This document shows positions 9,063-18,312 of a DNA stretch of 64,000 nt, in pieces. Source of the DNA: Roseiarcus sp963709185 (GTDB lineage Bacteria; Pseudomonadota; Alphaproteobacteria; Rhizobiales; Beijerinckiaceae). A program made the position numbers and the translations under genes. Position 1 is the first letter of the stretch. Each line of letters opens with the position of its first letter. The stretch spans positions 25,608 to 89,607 of the forward strand of contig CAVPVQ010000017.1 of NCBI GenBank assembly GCA_963709185.1, read 5' to 3'. Under the pieces are notes generated by a model that saw only the letters and a program-made list of their open reading frames with translations, was not told where the DNA came from and made no database searches.

Positions 9063-9800
9063 ATGGCCACCGGCGCGGTCCTTCAGGCTGAGTCTCACGG
9101 GGCCGTCGCGCTGGCCGGCGCCGCCGATCGCGATCTCGTGCCGCGGCGGACGATCGACGTCGTCGAAGTGGTCAAGGAGTTCCCGATCGAGGGCGGCCGG
9201 GTGAAGCGGGTGCTCGACGGCGTCTCGTTCAGCGTCGGTCCGGGCGAGCGCATCGCGGTGCTCGGGCGCAACGGGGCGGGCAAATCGACCCTGATCCGCA
9301 TTCTCTCCGGCCTGCAATCGCCGACCAGCGGGCGCATTCACCGGGGCTTGCGGATGTCATGGCCGCTGGCGTTCGGCGGCGGCTTCGAGGGCGAGCTCAC
9401 CGGCTCGGACAATGTGCGGTTCATCGCCCGGCTCTACAACGCGCCGATCCGCGAGACCTACGCCTATGTCGAGGATTTCACCGAGCTCGGCCCGCAACTC
9501 AACCTGCAGATGAAATATTATTCCAGCGGCATGCGCGCCCGGCTCGCCTTCGCGCTGTCGCTGGCGATAAAGTTCGAATGCCTGCTGATCGACGAGGTGA
9601 TCCTGGTCGGCGACCAGCGGTTCCAGCGCAAGTGCCACGACGAATTGTTCGAGAACCGCAAGAGCTGCGCGATGATCATCGCGATTTACGGCGTCGATTT
9701 CGTCAAGGAATATTGCAGCAGGGCTCTGGTGCTCAAGGATGGACGAGGCAAGGTGTTCGATGACGTCGATCTGGCCGGCGCGATCTATGCGACATTGTGA
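9063..9800 (+). CDS. kpsT: Polysaccharide ABC transporter ATP-binding protein (KpsT-like)
   Basis: A 245-residue ABC ATPase with Walker A GRNGAGKST near residue 68, the KpsT-typical WPLAFGGGF block, signature YSSGMRARLAFAL near 152 and Walker B LLIDEVILVGD near 174. It pairs with the ABC-2 permease that starts 21 bp downstream and energises export of a finished lipid-linked polysaccharide. One oddity: where the H-loop histidine is expected (an S-H pair before the last helix) the sequence reads MIIAIYGVDFVKEYC, so a Tyr stands at the His position. Activity may be altered, or this is another sequence error. Confidence 0.88.
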   Translation: MATGAVLQAESHGAVALAGAADRDLVPRRTIDVVEVVKEFPIEGGRVKRVLDGVSFSVGPGERIAVLGRNGAGKSTLIRILSGLQSPTSGRIHRGLRMSWPLAFGGGFEGELTGSDNVRFIARLYNAPIRETYAYVEDFTELGPQLNLQMKYYSSGMRARLAFALSLAIKFECLLIDEVILVGDQRFQRKCHDELFENRKSCAMIIAIYGVDFVKEYCSRALVLKDGRGKVFDDVDLAGAIYATL

Positions 9801-9821
9801 GGCGGCGGCGGGGAGGCGGGC

Positions 9822-10634
9822 ATGGCGGCGCGGCTGATCGAGGAGCGCGCGGCGGGCGACTTCTGGCGCGGGCTCGCCGTGCAGGGGCGCGTGCTGCACG
9901 CGCTGACGATCCGCGAACTGATGATGCGTTATGGGCGCGGCAACATCGGCTTTCTGTGGCTCGTTCTGGAGCCGATGATCCTGTGCGCCGGGGTGATCGG
10001 CCTGCGCTATCTGATCCAGGCGCATGTCGAGCACGGCGTGTCGCTGGTGGCGCTGCTGCTGTCGGGCTACATGCCGCTGACCCTGTGGCGGCATCTGACC
10101 AACCGCGGCATTCATCTGGCGCGCCAGAACATCGGGATGCTCTACCATCGCGACATCACGCTGGTCGACACGTTCATGATGACCATGGCCCTCGAGTTCC
10201 TGGGCTGCACGGTCGCCTTCGCGATCAACTACGCCGCGCTGGTGGCGATCGGCGCGATCGATCCGATCGTCGATTACGGCCTGGTCTGCGGGGGATGGTT
10301 CGCGATGGGCTTTCTGGCGATCGGCGTGGGCGGCCTGATCGCCGTGCTGACCGAATATTATGAATCCGCCCATCGGTTCACGCAGCCCCTCCAATATCTG
10401 ATTCTGCCGATTTCCGGCTTCCTGTTCATGGTCGACTGGCTGCCGACGCAGGTGCAGACGATTGCCTGGTATATGCCGATGATTCATTGTTTCGAGATGC
10501 TTCGCGCCGGGTTTTTTGGCGATTCCGTCGTTACCCACTACGATATCTGGTATCCGCTCGCGGTCGGCGGCCTGTTTTTGGGAATCTGTCTCCCGATGAT
10601 CGAGAAGACGCGCGACCGCGTCGCGCTGGCCTGA
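9822..10634 (+). CDS. kpsM: Polysaccharide ABC transporter permease (KpsM-like, ABC-2 type)
   Basis: A 270-residue membrane protein with an N-terminal cytoplasmic stretch ending in LTIRELMMRYGRGNIG, typical of KpsM/Wzm permeases, followed by about six hydrophobic segments (near 40-60, 70-85, 115-140, 150-175, 190-210 and 240-260). It forms the channel half of the ABC-2 exporter with KpsT directly upstream. KpsD-, KpsC- or KpsS-like genes are not in the window, so the outer-membrane channel and lipid-primer enzymes must lie elsewhere or to the left. Confidence 0.88.
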   Translation: MAARLIEERAAGDFWRGLAVQGRVLHALTIRELMMRYGRGNIGFLWLVLEPMILCAGVIGLRYLIQAHVEHGVSLVALLLSGYMPLTLWRHLTNRGIHLARQNIGMLYHRDITLVDTFMMTMALEFLGCTVAFAINYAALVAIGAIDPIVDYGLVCGGWFAMGFLAIGVGGLIAVLTEYYESAHRFTQPLQYLILPISGFLFMVDWLPTQVQTIAWYMPMIHCFEMLRAGFFGDSVVTHYDIWYPLAVGGLFLGICLPMIEKTRDRVALA

Positions 10635-10715
10635 GCGCGGCGTCGGCCGAGCGATCTTTGGAAAGCGCGGGATGCCGGGTGTGCTGAGGGACATGGTCGC
10701 GGTGGGCGCCCCGGG

Positions 10716-11756
10716 GTGCTCGCGACCTGGGGCTTCGATCTGCTGCGCGAGGCCTGCGCCCGCCTCGACCCCGAAGTCGACATTCGCGACGTCGATCGCG
10801 ACGATGCGGTCGAGGGCCTCGGGATCGCCGCCGGGCGCCCGCGCATCCTCTGCCTTTCGCAATTCACCAGCCCGTCGCTGCGCGCGGCGATGGCCGCCGG
10901 CGTGGTTCCGATCGTGGCGTTCCTCGACGATCCCGTCGACAGCGTGCGCTATCTCAAATTCGCCTCGGAATGCACGACGATGGAGGCGCTGCGCGCCCAG
11001 ACCGCGGCGACCGCCGGCTACGCCTTCCTGTTCGCCAATCGCCAGGCGCTGCTCATTCCCCGCGCCTCGCCGCGTGGTGCGCGCGAAATCGTCCGCCGGA
11101 TCCTCGACCATCTGCAGTTCGATCGGCTGGCCCCCGACTATGAGGCTGTGGTGGGCGAGTTTTCCGGCGCCGACGACGAGGCCGTCAGCCTCGAGGCCGC
11201 GCTGGCGCGAAAGGTCGCGGGCTATGAGCCGCCGGAATCGGCCGCGCTGAGCCTGGCGTCCGGCGAGTTGCAATGCATCAACGACGCATTGGCGCCGATC
11301 GTCCGCATGGCCGGCAGCGCCGAGGCGGCGCCGATCGTCTGGCCGACCGCGGTGTTCTTCTCGGGCGATCAGCCGGGCGAGCCGGCCTCGCTGGTCGCCG
11401 ACATGACCGGGGCGGCGCGCATTCTCTATTACGGGCCCTACCTTCATCTGCCGAGCGGCGCGTGGACCGTGCGCATGATGGTCGGCTTCTCCGACGGCGC
11501 GCGCGGCACGCCGCTTTCGATCGAGGTGCATTGCGAGCGCCTTCTCGCGCATGCGACGATGCAGCCGGCCGGCAAGGGGGTGTTTCACGCCTCCTTCCAG
11601 TTCGCCCACGACGCGCCGCAGGACGCGATCGAGATTCGCCTCAGCAGCGACCGCGGCGCCATCGACGGCCGGCTGGCGCTCGGCCGCGTCGAGTTCACCC
11701 GCCGGCCGGACGGCGACGCGGCGCCCCCGGTTGCGGGGCGGCCGTCGCGAGGCTAG
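10716..11756 (+). CDS. Unknown protein of the polysaccharide export locus
   Basis: From GTG 10716 the frame gives 346 residues without a recognised family. The N-terminal part (about 1-120) alternates hydrophobic strands and helices (RPRILCLSQF, VVPIVAFLDDP) in a Rossmann-like pattern. The C-terminal part (about 235-330) is strand-rich and could be a jelly-roll or carbohydrate-binding-like domain (GPYLHLPSGAWTVRMMV). A better start may be ATG 10672 (MPGVLRDMVAVGAPG) with GGAAAG upstream; its frame joins this one if a single G is missing from the GGGG at 10713-10716. The position between KpsM and FkbM suggests a role in glycan synthesis or export. Function unknown. Confidence 0.65.
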   Translation: MLATWGFDLLREACARLDPEVDIRDVDRDDAVEGLGIAAGRPRILCLSQFTSPSLRAAMAAGVVPIVAFLDDPVDSVRYLKFASECTTMEALRAQTAATAGYAFLFANRQALLIPRASPRGAREIVRRILDHLQFDRLAPDYEAVVGEFSGADDEAVSLEAALARKVAGYEPPESAALSLASGELQCINDALAPIVRMAGSAEAAPIVWPTAVFFSGDQPGEPASLVADMTGAARILYYGPYLHLPSGAWTVRMMVGFSDGARGTPLSIEVHCERLLAHATMQPAGKGVFHASFQFAHDAPQDAIEIRLSSDRGAIDGRLALGRVEFTRRPDGDAAPPVAGRPSRG

Positions 11757-11889
11757 TGTCCAGAGGATCGCCTCCGTCAGCTCAGCGCGTCCCGCCGGCG
11801 CATTCGGGCGCGCCGGTGTCCGCGCGCTTCCGGCCGATGGCCAGGCTGCCGGGCGGTCGGTCGTGCGTCTTCCCGGAGCGCTGCAACGA

Positions 11890-12768
11890 ATGGCCTCGCC
11901 CCGTCTCCGCGAAGATTTTGAGGTGATCGGGCTCGAGGACCTCGCGAGCGCCGACCGCTTCACGCTGGAGCGCGCCTGCCGCGCCCAGGCGCAGCCGGTC
12001 TATATCGGCGACCACACCGCCTTGTGCCGCATCCTCGGGCGCTACAAGTTCTATGTCGACACGCGCGACCGGGGGTTCGGCTCCAACGTGCTGCTCGACG
12101 GCTTCTGGGAGATGTGGCTGACCATGGCGATCGCCCGCGCGGTCAAGCCGGGCATGGTGGCGATCGATATCGGCGCCAATTTCGGCTATTTCTCGCTGCT
12201 GATGGCCGATCTCGTCGGCCCCGAGGGGATGCTGGTGGCGGTCGAGCCCAATCCGCATGTCGCGCCCAGATTGCGCGCCTCGCTGGAGCTCAACGGCTTT
12301 GGCGCGCGAAGCCGGGTGATCGAGGCGGCGGCGGCGGCGACCGACCAGGGTTCGGCGCATCTCTACGCCACGATGTCGGAGCCCAAGAACGCCACCATCG
12401 TCTCGGCCCAGGCGGTCGCCGACCCGGCGGTGGCGACGATCACCGCGGTCGCGCGATGGACGCCGGCGGCGATCGCCCGCGAGTTCGGCCGCCTCGACTT
12501 CATCAAGATCGACGCCGAGGGCGCCGAGGAGGGCATCATCGCCGGCCTGCGGCCGCTGCTCGCCGAGCACCGGCCGCAGCTCGTCCTCGAATTCAACGCC
12601 GCGCGCTATCCGGACGCGCGGGGGTTTCTCGCCGAAGTGATGTCCGGCTATGACGGCCTGCGCTACGTCGACGGCGACGGCGCGCTCGTCCCGATCGCCG
12701 CCGAGGCGGTCCTCACCGAAGATGTCGGCGAGGACCGGCTGTTGTTCCTGTCGGGCGGGGCGGAATGA
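11890..12768 (+). CDS. FkbM-family SAM-dependent methyltransferase
   Basis: A 292-residue protein from ATG 11890 (GGAG about 10 bases upstream). The SAM-binding motif DIGANFGYFS is near residue 93, the acidic loop VAVEPNP follows, and FIKIDAEGAE sits near 204, all diagnostic of the FkbM family. Such enzymes often O-methylate sugars of surface glycans and are common in polysaccharide loci. It ends convergently with the TPR-glycosyltransferase, 57 bp apart. The methyl acceptor is not predictable. Longer in-frame upstream starts exist but have no ribosome site and would overlap the previous gene. Confidence 0.85.
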   Translation: MASPRLREDFEVIGLEDLASADRFTLERACRAQAQPVYIGDHTALCRILGRYKFYVDTRDRGFGSNVLLDGFWEMWLTMAIARAVKPGMVAIDIGANFGYFSLLMADLVGPEGMLVAVEPNPHVAPRLRASLELNGFGARSRVIEAAAAATDQGSAHLYATMSEPKNATIVSAQAVADPAVATITAVARWTPAAIAREFGRLDFIKIDAEGAEEGIIAGLRPLLAEHRPQLVLEFNAARYPDARGFLAEVMSGYDGLRYVDGDGALVPIAAEAVLTEDVGEDRLLFLSGGAE

Positions 12769-12825
12769 GGCGGGGCGATCCTCCGGCTATCCGCGCGTAG
12801 GTCGCCGCCCCTTGCGAGCGCCGGG

Positions 12826-15160
12826 CTATCCGGCGACGCCGTCGCCAAGCGCGAACGCTTCGTCGGCGAGCGGCGGCCGGCTCTTGAGGCTCTGGAGATC
12901 GGACAATTGCAGGGCTTCCATCAGGCGCAGGCGGGCGTCCGAGTCGCTCTCGGCGCAATAGTAAAACCCTGCGACGCCAAGGGTCGCTAAGCGTCGGTCG
13001 ACTCCGTCTGACGAGGTGGACAGCTCGACACGGGCATCCGATCTCAGCCGAAAGTGCATGACGCCGTCTTTGACCAAACGCGCCGGGACTTCCAGTTTTC
13101 TATAGCGCCATTCCGCCGGCGGAATGCTGTCATTCAAACCGCACTCGCCCTCGCCGACCAGATCGATATGGAAATTTGCCGCCTGCGAGTTCGCGGGGAG
13201 GCCATGCAGCACAAAATAGATCAGGTATCGGCCGCCGGAAATGATCGCGCTGCTCGGAATCTTGAACGCGATATCGGCGTGTTCGCGCTTCATCCAACAT
13301 CCCCAGTCGTCGCAAAAATTCCATCCGAGACCGGTTCGAAAAACCTCGCCCGCCGACATATTTCTCCAAACTCGCGTTTCCGTATTGCGCGAGAAAGAAT
13401 GATAGACGCCGGTTGCGGCCTCGACTGACCAGATCGGATCGCCGTCGCGACCGGCGCGCGAACTCAACGGCAGCGATCGGCTTCGTCGCCTCCAGGGCCG
13501 CGTCGATGATCTGCGAAGCGATCTCGCCCCACGTCCGCGGCTTGAACGAAGTTTTGATCAGCCGTTCCCGCTCGGCGCGATACGCGCGATCGTCGATGAG
13601 GCGTTCGAGCTTGGCGAGGAAATCCTTCTCGGAATCCAGATCGAAATAGTCGGCGAAAATTCCCCCCGACTCCGGAAGGGAGGACGTATTGGCGATCAGC
13701 GCGGCCTTTCCGTGACAGAATGACTCTGTCACCGGGAGGCCCCAGCCCTCGTAGGAGCTGGGATAGATCGTGAATACGCAACCGCGATAAAGCGCCGCAA
13801 GCTCTGCGTCGGAAATTTTCGACAGCATGACGACCTTCTTCTTCAGAAGGTCGCTGGAAGCCAATCGGCCGAGCGCCGCGTCGACCATCCAGCCGGCATT
13901 GCCGACGCAGACCAGCATCGGGGTGTTGGCAAGCCCCCGCTTTCTTATCATTTTGAGCCACGCGTTGAACGCAAGCAGATGATTCTTGCGCAACTCGATC
14001 GTCGACACGAAGAGCACGAATGGGCGCCGCTCAAGGTTGTTGTCGGCGAGCACGGACGATGCGTTCGCCGCTTCGAGCGCGGAAGGAGGCTCCGCCGAGG
14101 CCGCGTCCGCACCGTCGAGATAGATCGATTTTGGCGGAGCAATGCTGTGGCCAAGGAATTTGCCGACGTTTGTCAGATCGGCGCCCGTCGCCTTCGAGTT
14201 CACCAGGAACCCATCGGCATGGAGGAAGACGCCCAGCAGCCAGGTGATGAAATCCTGGGTCAATTCCCTCACGCAATGTTCCGGCGCCATGACGGGAATG
14301 CAGTCGTGAACGAACGGAATGTAATGGACGCCGTGCGTCGCCTTGGCATAGCGGACCATCAGAAAGTAGTTCTGGAGCCACCACGAGGTACCCAAATTCA
14401 AGAGACACGCGCCGCGCGCGAAGGTGACGGGGTCGCCGATCGCGAGGTCGACATGGAGATCGTCGATGGTCTTGCGCCAAACCGGGTCTTTGGTCGTTCC
14501 TCCCCAGAGAGCCAGCCGGCAGATTCGGAGAAACGTCTCGGGCGGAATTTCGACCCAGAAATCAACTTTCTCCGTGAAGCACACGATCATCACGTCGACG
14601 TCCTGGCGCTCCTGACCGAGAATGGAGGTCACGACATTCATCTGGACGCGCTGAATTCCCGTCGGCGTCCGGGCGTCCAGGAAATAGTGCATGAGATCGC
14701 TCACATCGAAGGCGATCTGACGCCCGCTGCCCTGGGCCTTTCTCGGGTCGGTCCGCTTGCCCGCGAAGAAACGGCTGATCGACGGGCCGGACAGGCCAAG
14801 GTTGGCGAGTTCGTAACGGGCATGCTTGTTCTTCGGATCAAGCTCCAGCGATTTCAGATAGGCTTGGGTCGCTTCGTCGAGGCGTCCGCCCAGCTTGATC
14901 GCGTGCCCCAACTGGAGGTGAGCGTCCGAGTTGTCCGGGCTGATCTCGATGGCGCGCCGATACGCGCGCTCCGCGCCGGCGACGTCGCCGCTCTCTTTGA
15001 TGGCGTGACCCAATTGAACCCAGATCGGGTGGTGATCGGGCTCAACCTCAAGCGCATCGTTGTAGCCTTGCGCGGCGGTCTTCCAATCGCGCCGACCGCG
15101 CGCTAAATCGGCCTTAGCGACCAAGTCGGAGAAACGAGAGGTTTTGGGGCCTAGCAACAT
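12826..15160 (-). pseudogene. TPR-GT4 glycosyltransferase with extra C-terminal domain, one frameshift
   Basis: From ATG 15160 (GGGAG upstream) the protein starts with about three tetratricopeptide repeats (residues about 15-120; for example IWVQLGHAIKESGDVAGAERAY). A GT4 domain follows from about 150, with FVSTIELRKNH and YPSSYEGWGLPVTES. Near 13468 the frame slips by one base and reading continues as SSRAGRDGDPIWSVEAATG to 12826. The span of 2335 nt is one base over. The about 210-residue C-terminal segment is rich in beta-strands and aromatic residues (WNFCDDWGCWMK, YLIYFVLHGLP) and matches no family I recognise. Joined length is about 777. TPRs may dock partner proteins or order sugar addition. 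Confidence 0.75.
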
Positions 15161-15495
15161 TCATGCGCTCCCGGTCGACGCCGACAGAATTCCTGACGTT
15201 GGCCAATGGGCTTCGAACAATAGCGACGCCGCAGAAGCAATGATAGTCCCGAATACCGGACCTCATGGTGACTAAGGGGTTGAAAGCCTTCGCGTACCGA
15301 ACGACTTCGTCGTCGGCGTGAAGCGACGACAAATTCCGCTTGAATTTTATGGTCGTTTAGTCCACAGGCTGCTTTGACATTTCTGGCCAAAGGCAACCAG
15401 CGCAGGCTTGAATTGGCTGCGTTTCGAGGAACACCTCTTGTGCGCGTCCACGCATATTTCTATTTGCCATTTTGTCGATTTTAGCAAATCCCCTC
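15161..15495. other. Intergenic region, start of an AT-richer segment
   Basis: About 335 bp between divergent genes. GC content falls toward the right-hand gene and the region must hold promoters for both sides, but no clear elements or small genes were recognised. Confidence 0.4.
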
Positions 15496-16413
15496 ATGGG
15501 TACTCAAGAAATGTCGATCGTTTTCTTGCAAACATCGGACCTCACCTATCGTCCGTTGCTCGACATCACGTCAAAGACCGTTAGAGAATACTGTAGTAGA
15601 CATGGATTTAGCTATGACTGCTATTTGGGGATCATTAGAGGCTATCATCCGTGGCACGCGACTTATAACAGAATTGCTCTTCTAGAACGGCTCGCTCAAG
15701 CAGAATTCACAGGCTGGGTTTGCTACCTCGACGCGGACGCGTTTATAGCCGATTTAGACTTCGATCTTGTAAATTATCTAGCGGGGAAAAATAATTTTGC
15801 GTTCATCGCGGCGCCCGGTGAACCCCAAGCGGTATGGTGGAATGTAAATGCCGGGGTATTTCTCATTAATCTCGCCAACCCGGTGGGGCGCCGGATCATT
15901 CGAGATTGGGCAAGCCGTTTCGCTGCACTGACAGACGAGCAATTGCAAGGCGCGAGCGCTTGGTACTCGGTGACCGACGATCAGTCAATGCTATGGCAGG
16001 TTCTGCAAAACATTCCAGATGGAAAGCAATATACGCTTGTCGAGAACGAGACGCCCCGTTTGCTGAACTATAGTGGCCGATTCATCACGCAGATCCTGCG
16101 GGTCTCCGGCACATTCGCAGATCGTTTAGCTCGCCTAGATTCATCTGTCGAACTTGTGCTGAAACCGCCACCCAGCGACCAGCATTCTAAGAATCAGAAA
16201 GGCCTCAATGATCAAGAAACACGGGAAACATTCGTCCGGACGCTCTATCGGGTTCTCCTTCGAAGGGAGCCCGACCCAGACGGTTTCCGGTCCGCTCTTG
16301 AGGAACTTCGGAGCGGCGCAAGCTTTGAAGAACAGATGATCAACTGCCTACGATGCGGAGAATTTAGGAGTCATATTGAGGAATTTGTTCAATATTATAT
16401 CGAACAGACTTGA
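15496..16413 (+). CDS. GT8/GT34-like glycosyltransferase with C-terminal DUF4214
   Basis: About 305 residues. The N-terminal 200 residues form a nucleotide-sugar transferase fold: IVFLQTSD opening strand, WVCYLDADAFIADLD with the metal-binding D-x-D, then NVNAGVFLIN and DDQSMLWQVL. The last about 60 residues (FVRTLYRVLLRREPDPDG, SFEEQMINCLRCGEF) are a DUF4214 repeat, a module often attached to secreted or glycan-related proteins. The start is uncertain: ATG 15496, ATG 15511 or TTG 15472; none has a good Shine-Dalgarno. The gene is AT-richer than its neighbours, as is the next gene, which suggests separate acquisition. Confidence 0.72.
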   Translation: MGTQEMSIVFLQTSDLTYRPLLDITSKTVREYCSRHGFSYDCYLGIIRGYHPWHATYNRIALLERLAQAEFTGWVCYLDADAFIADLDFDLVNYLAGKNNFAFIAAPGEPQAVWWNVNAGVFLINLANPVGRRIIRDWASRFAALTDEQLQGASAWYSVTDDQSMLWQVLQNIPDGKQYTLVENETPRLLNYSGRFITQILRVSGTFADRLARLDSSVELVLKPPPSDQHSKNQKGLNDQETRETFVRTLYRVLLRREPDPDGFRSALEELRSGASFEEQMINCLRCGEFRSHIEEFVQYYIEQT

Positions 16414-16662
16414 AGATGATCATTATCGATCGGCAACGCACCTCGTTTCAACTAGCACAGATAACTGACCAATGCCAGTTACCTATCGAAAGCTCAGGCG
16501 TTGTCGATAATCGATCGCAAAGACCTCTATAAAAATTACTTAGCGTGGTGTTTATTTCAATCTAGAGGCCCGTGTTAATAGATTCTCGCTTTAGGCATAA
16601 GGACGCGTCGGAAACATCATGACGAGTTCTGTCAATAGACGTTGTAGCTCTGGAGCAGGCCA

Positions 16663-17412
16663 ATGCCCGACGTAGATTGGAACCGCAGATCATGGGACGG
16701 CGGCCACGATTGGCGTAACTGCGGGGAGGAGTGGAGCCAGCCTTGGGGGGGCAGCGAGGCTCAATGGTTCGGCTCATTGTACCCTCGACTTCACAGATTT
16801 CTCCCCGCAAAGAGCATTCTTGAGCTGGCGCCCGGGATGGGAAGGTGGACAAAATTTTTACTTCCCCTTTGCGACAAATATCTTGGCATTGATCTCTCTT
16901 TGGAATGTGTATCGGGATGCCGTCGGATATTTGAACAAACGCATCACGCCGAATTTGTACAGAATGACGGTTACTCGTTATGCGCGGTCGAAGACGACAG
17001 CGTTGATCTAGTTTTCTCTTTCAATTCACTGGTGCACGTCGGGCTAGACGTATTTGAACATTACGTCCCACAAATTGTTCGAAAGTTGCGACGCGGAGGC
17101 TTCGCATTTATACACCATTCCAACTTAGGGGCTTTCGGGAACGCCTTTGGCTCGCCTCACTCGCGTGACGGATCGGTCTCACGGGAAAACGTCGAACGAT
17201 TGATCGCGAAAAACGGAGGCAAGGTTGTCATTCAAGAGGTAATAAACTGGGTTAACAATGTGCTTCCTCAGGACTGCCTGACTCTGTTTGCGAAAGATGC
17301 CGACGGAAAAGTCGATCCAGTGCACCTCTACAATTTGAGGTTTGCGGAAGAGGCCGTAGTGGTCAGGGAGTTTCAGGCGTTTTATTCACAGGTCGGAAGC
17401 CGCGGCGCGTAG
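16663..17412 (+). CDS. Class I SAM-dependent methyltransferase
   Basis: A 249-residue protein. Motif I is seen as ILELAPGMGRWTKFL (about 52-66), the acidic end of strand 2 as YLGIDLS, and motif post-I/II as SVDLVFSFNSLVHV. The N-terminal WDGGHDWRNCGEEWS is a lead-in typical of Methyltransf_11/23-type proteins in glycan clusters. ATG 16663 follows GGAGCAGGCCA. The gene is about 250 bp after the GT8-like gene on the same strand and shares its lower GC, so the pair probably came in together. The substrate is unknown; a sugar is likely. Confidence 0.78.
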   Translation: MPDVDWNRRSWDGGHDWRNCGEEWSQPWGGSEAQWFGSLYPRLHRFLPAKSILELAPGMGRWTKFLLPLCDKYLGIDLSLECVSGCRRIFEQTHHAEFVQNDGYSLCAVEDDSVDLVFSFNSLVHVGLDVFEHYVPQIVRKLRRGGFAFIHHSNLGAFGNAFGSPHSRDGSVSRENVERLIAKNGGKVVIQEVINWVNNVLPQDCLTLFAKDADGKVDPVHLYNLRFAEEAVVVREFQAFYSQVGSRGA

Positions 17413-18047
17413 CGCTTTCGTCGCATGCCCAAGCAAAGCGGGTGCGCGCGCCTCAACAGCGACCAGCTAATCGACGGTCGTCGGACCCACCTTCACACCA
17501 CCCGAACAAAAGATTGACCAACCCCCGATTTGCGGCGATTCTATTTCCGCGGGGGCGACAGGAGCGCCGCGAGCGCGAAGCGCGCGCGGTCCATTTTAGC
17601 ATCGCAAGCCATTGAAATCGCTCGGCCCCGTGTCATAAAATCCGGCGAATTCGCTTGAGATTCGGACGGAAATTCCGGATTTTCGTGGAAATAATCCCGA
17701 ACTCCGGCGGCCGCTATCACCTGGCGGCCGTCGCAATGCGCGCCGCCGAGCCGGCAGGCGCCAGCAGCGTCGTCGCGAACAGCTCCAGCGCCTTTTCGAC
17801 CTCGACCAGCGGCGCGTTGGCGACATCGGCGAGGTCGCGGTCGGCCTCCCGAAACGCCGCGCATGGAACGGGCGCTTTTCTAGAAAGGCCCGCGGCGGCG
17901 CGATGCGCCTGCAGATGCGCGGCGGCGATTCCGACCCGCTCCGGCCTGCCGCCCTTGCGCGCCAACGCCGGAACGCGCCCGGCGGGAATTCTCTCCGCCG
18001 GACCGGCGTCGCGAACACCCCGCGCCGCCGGGCCGGCGGAGCGAGGT
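17413..18047. other. Intergenic region with one doubtful small ORF
   Basis: About 635 bp between the methyltransferase and pqqA. On the minus strand, 17717-17965 (TTG start) gives 82 residues ending in LADVANAPLVEVEKALELF, which looks protein-like and lies 83 bp downstream of pqqA. It has no ribosome site and no recognised family, so it is not called. There is no pqqB, pqqC, pqqD or pqqE here. Confidence 0.4.
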
Positions 18048-18125
18048 TCAGATCACCGCCGACGCGTAGCTCGTCACTTCCATGCCAAGACACACTTCGA
18101 CGACAACCGGCACTGTCCAAGCCAT
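18048..18125 (-). CDS. pqqA: PqqA, pyrroloquinoline quinone precursor peptide
   Basis: A 25-residue peptide, MAWTVPVVVEVCLGMEVTSY then ASAVI. The Glu16-x-x-x-Tyr20 pair (EVTSY) matches the Glu and Tyr that PqqE cross-links to make PQQ, and the MAW...P...E...GME frame is typical of PqqA from methylotrophic alphaproteobacteria. The start follows GGGGAGG at a spacing of about 5. It is divergent from the SoxYZ-like carrier gene, which fits a PQQ-dehydrogenase context. The maturation genes are not nearby, so this may be one of several pqqA copies. Confidence 0.85.
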   Translation of the reverse strand: MAWTVPVVVEVCLGMEVTSYASAVI

Positions 18126-18312
18126 GATGACCTCCCCAGGTTTCGCGGGCGCCTCGACTCCCGATGCGCCGCTCACATCCGCAATATAGTTCGTTCGGGC
18201 GCGCCGGCCAGTTCTTTCGCGCGAATGCGGGATCCGCCGCCGGCTTCGCCCGGCTTGTCGTCCGGTCGATTTCCGACTATTCTTCACGGCTGTTTCATTG
18301 CGGGATGCGGTC

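Noticed and set aside
9357..11963. An 868-codon open frame on the minus strand
   Set aside because: It lies antisense to kpsT, kpsM and the unknown gene, is full of Arg/Gly/Ala/His typical of GC-rich antisense frames, and has no domain or ribosome site.
17717..17965. An 82-codon minus-strand ORF downstream of pqqA
   Set aside because: The C-terminal part looks protein-like, but there is no ribosome site or recognised family and it does not resemble pqqB-E; left as unproven.
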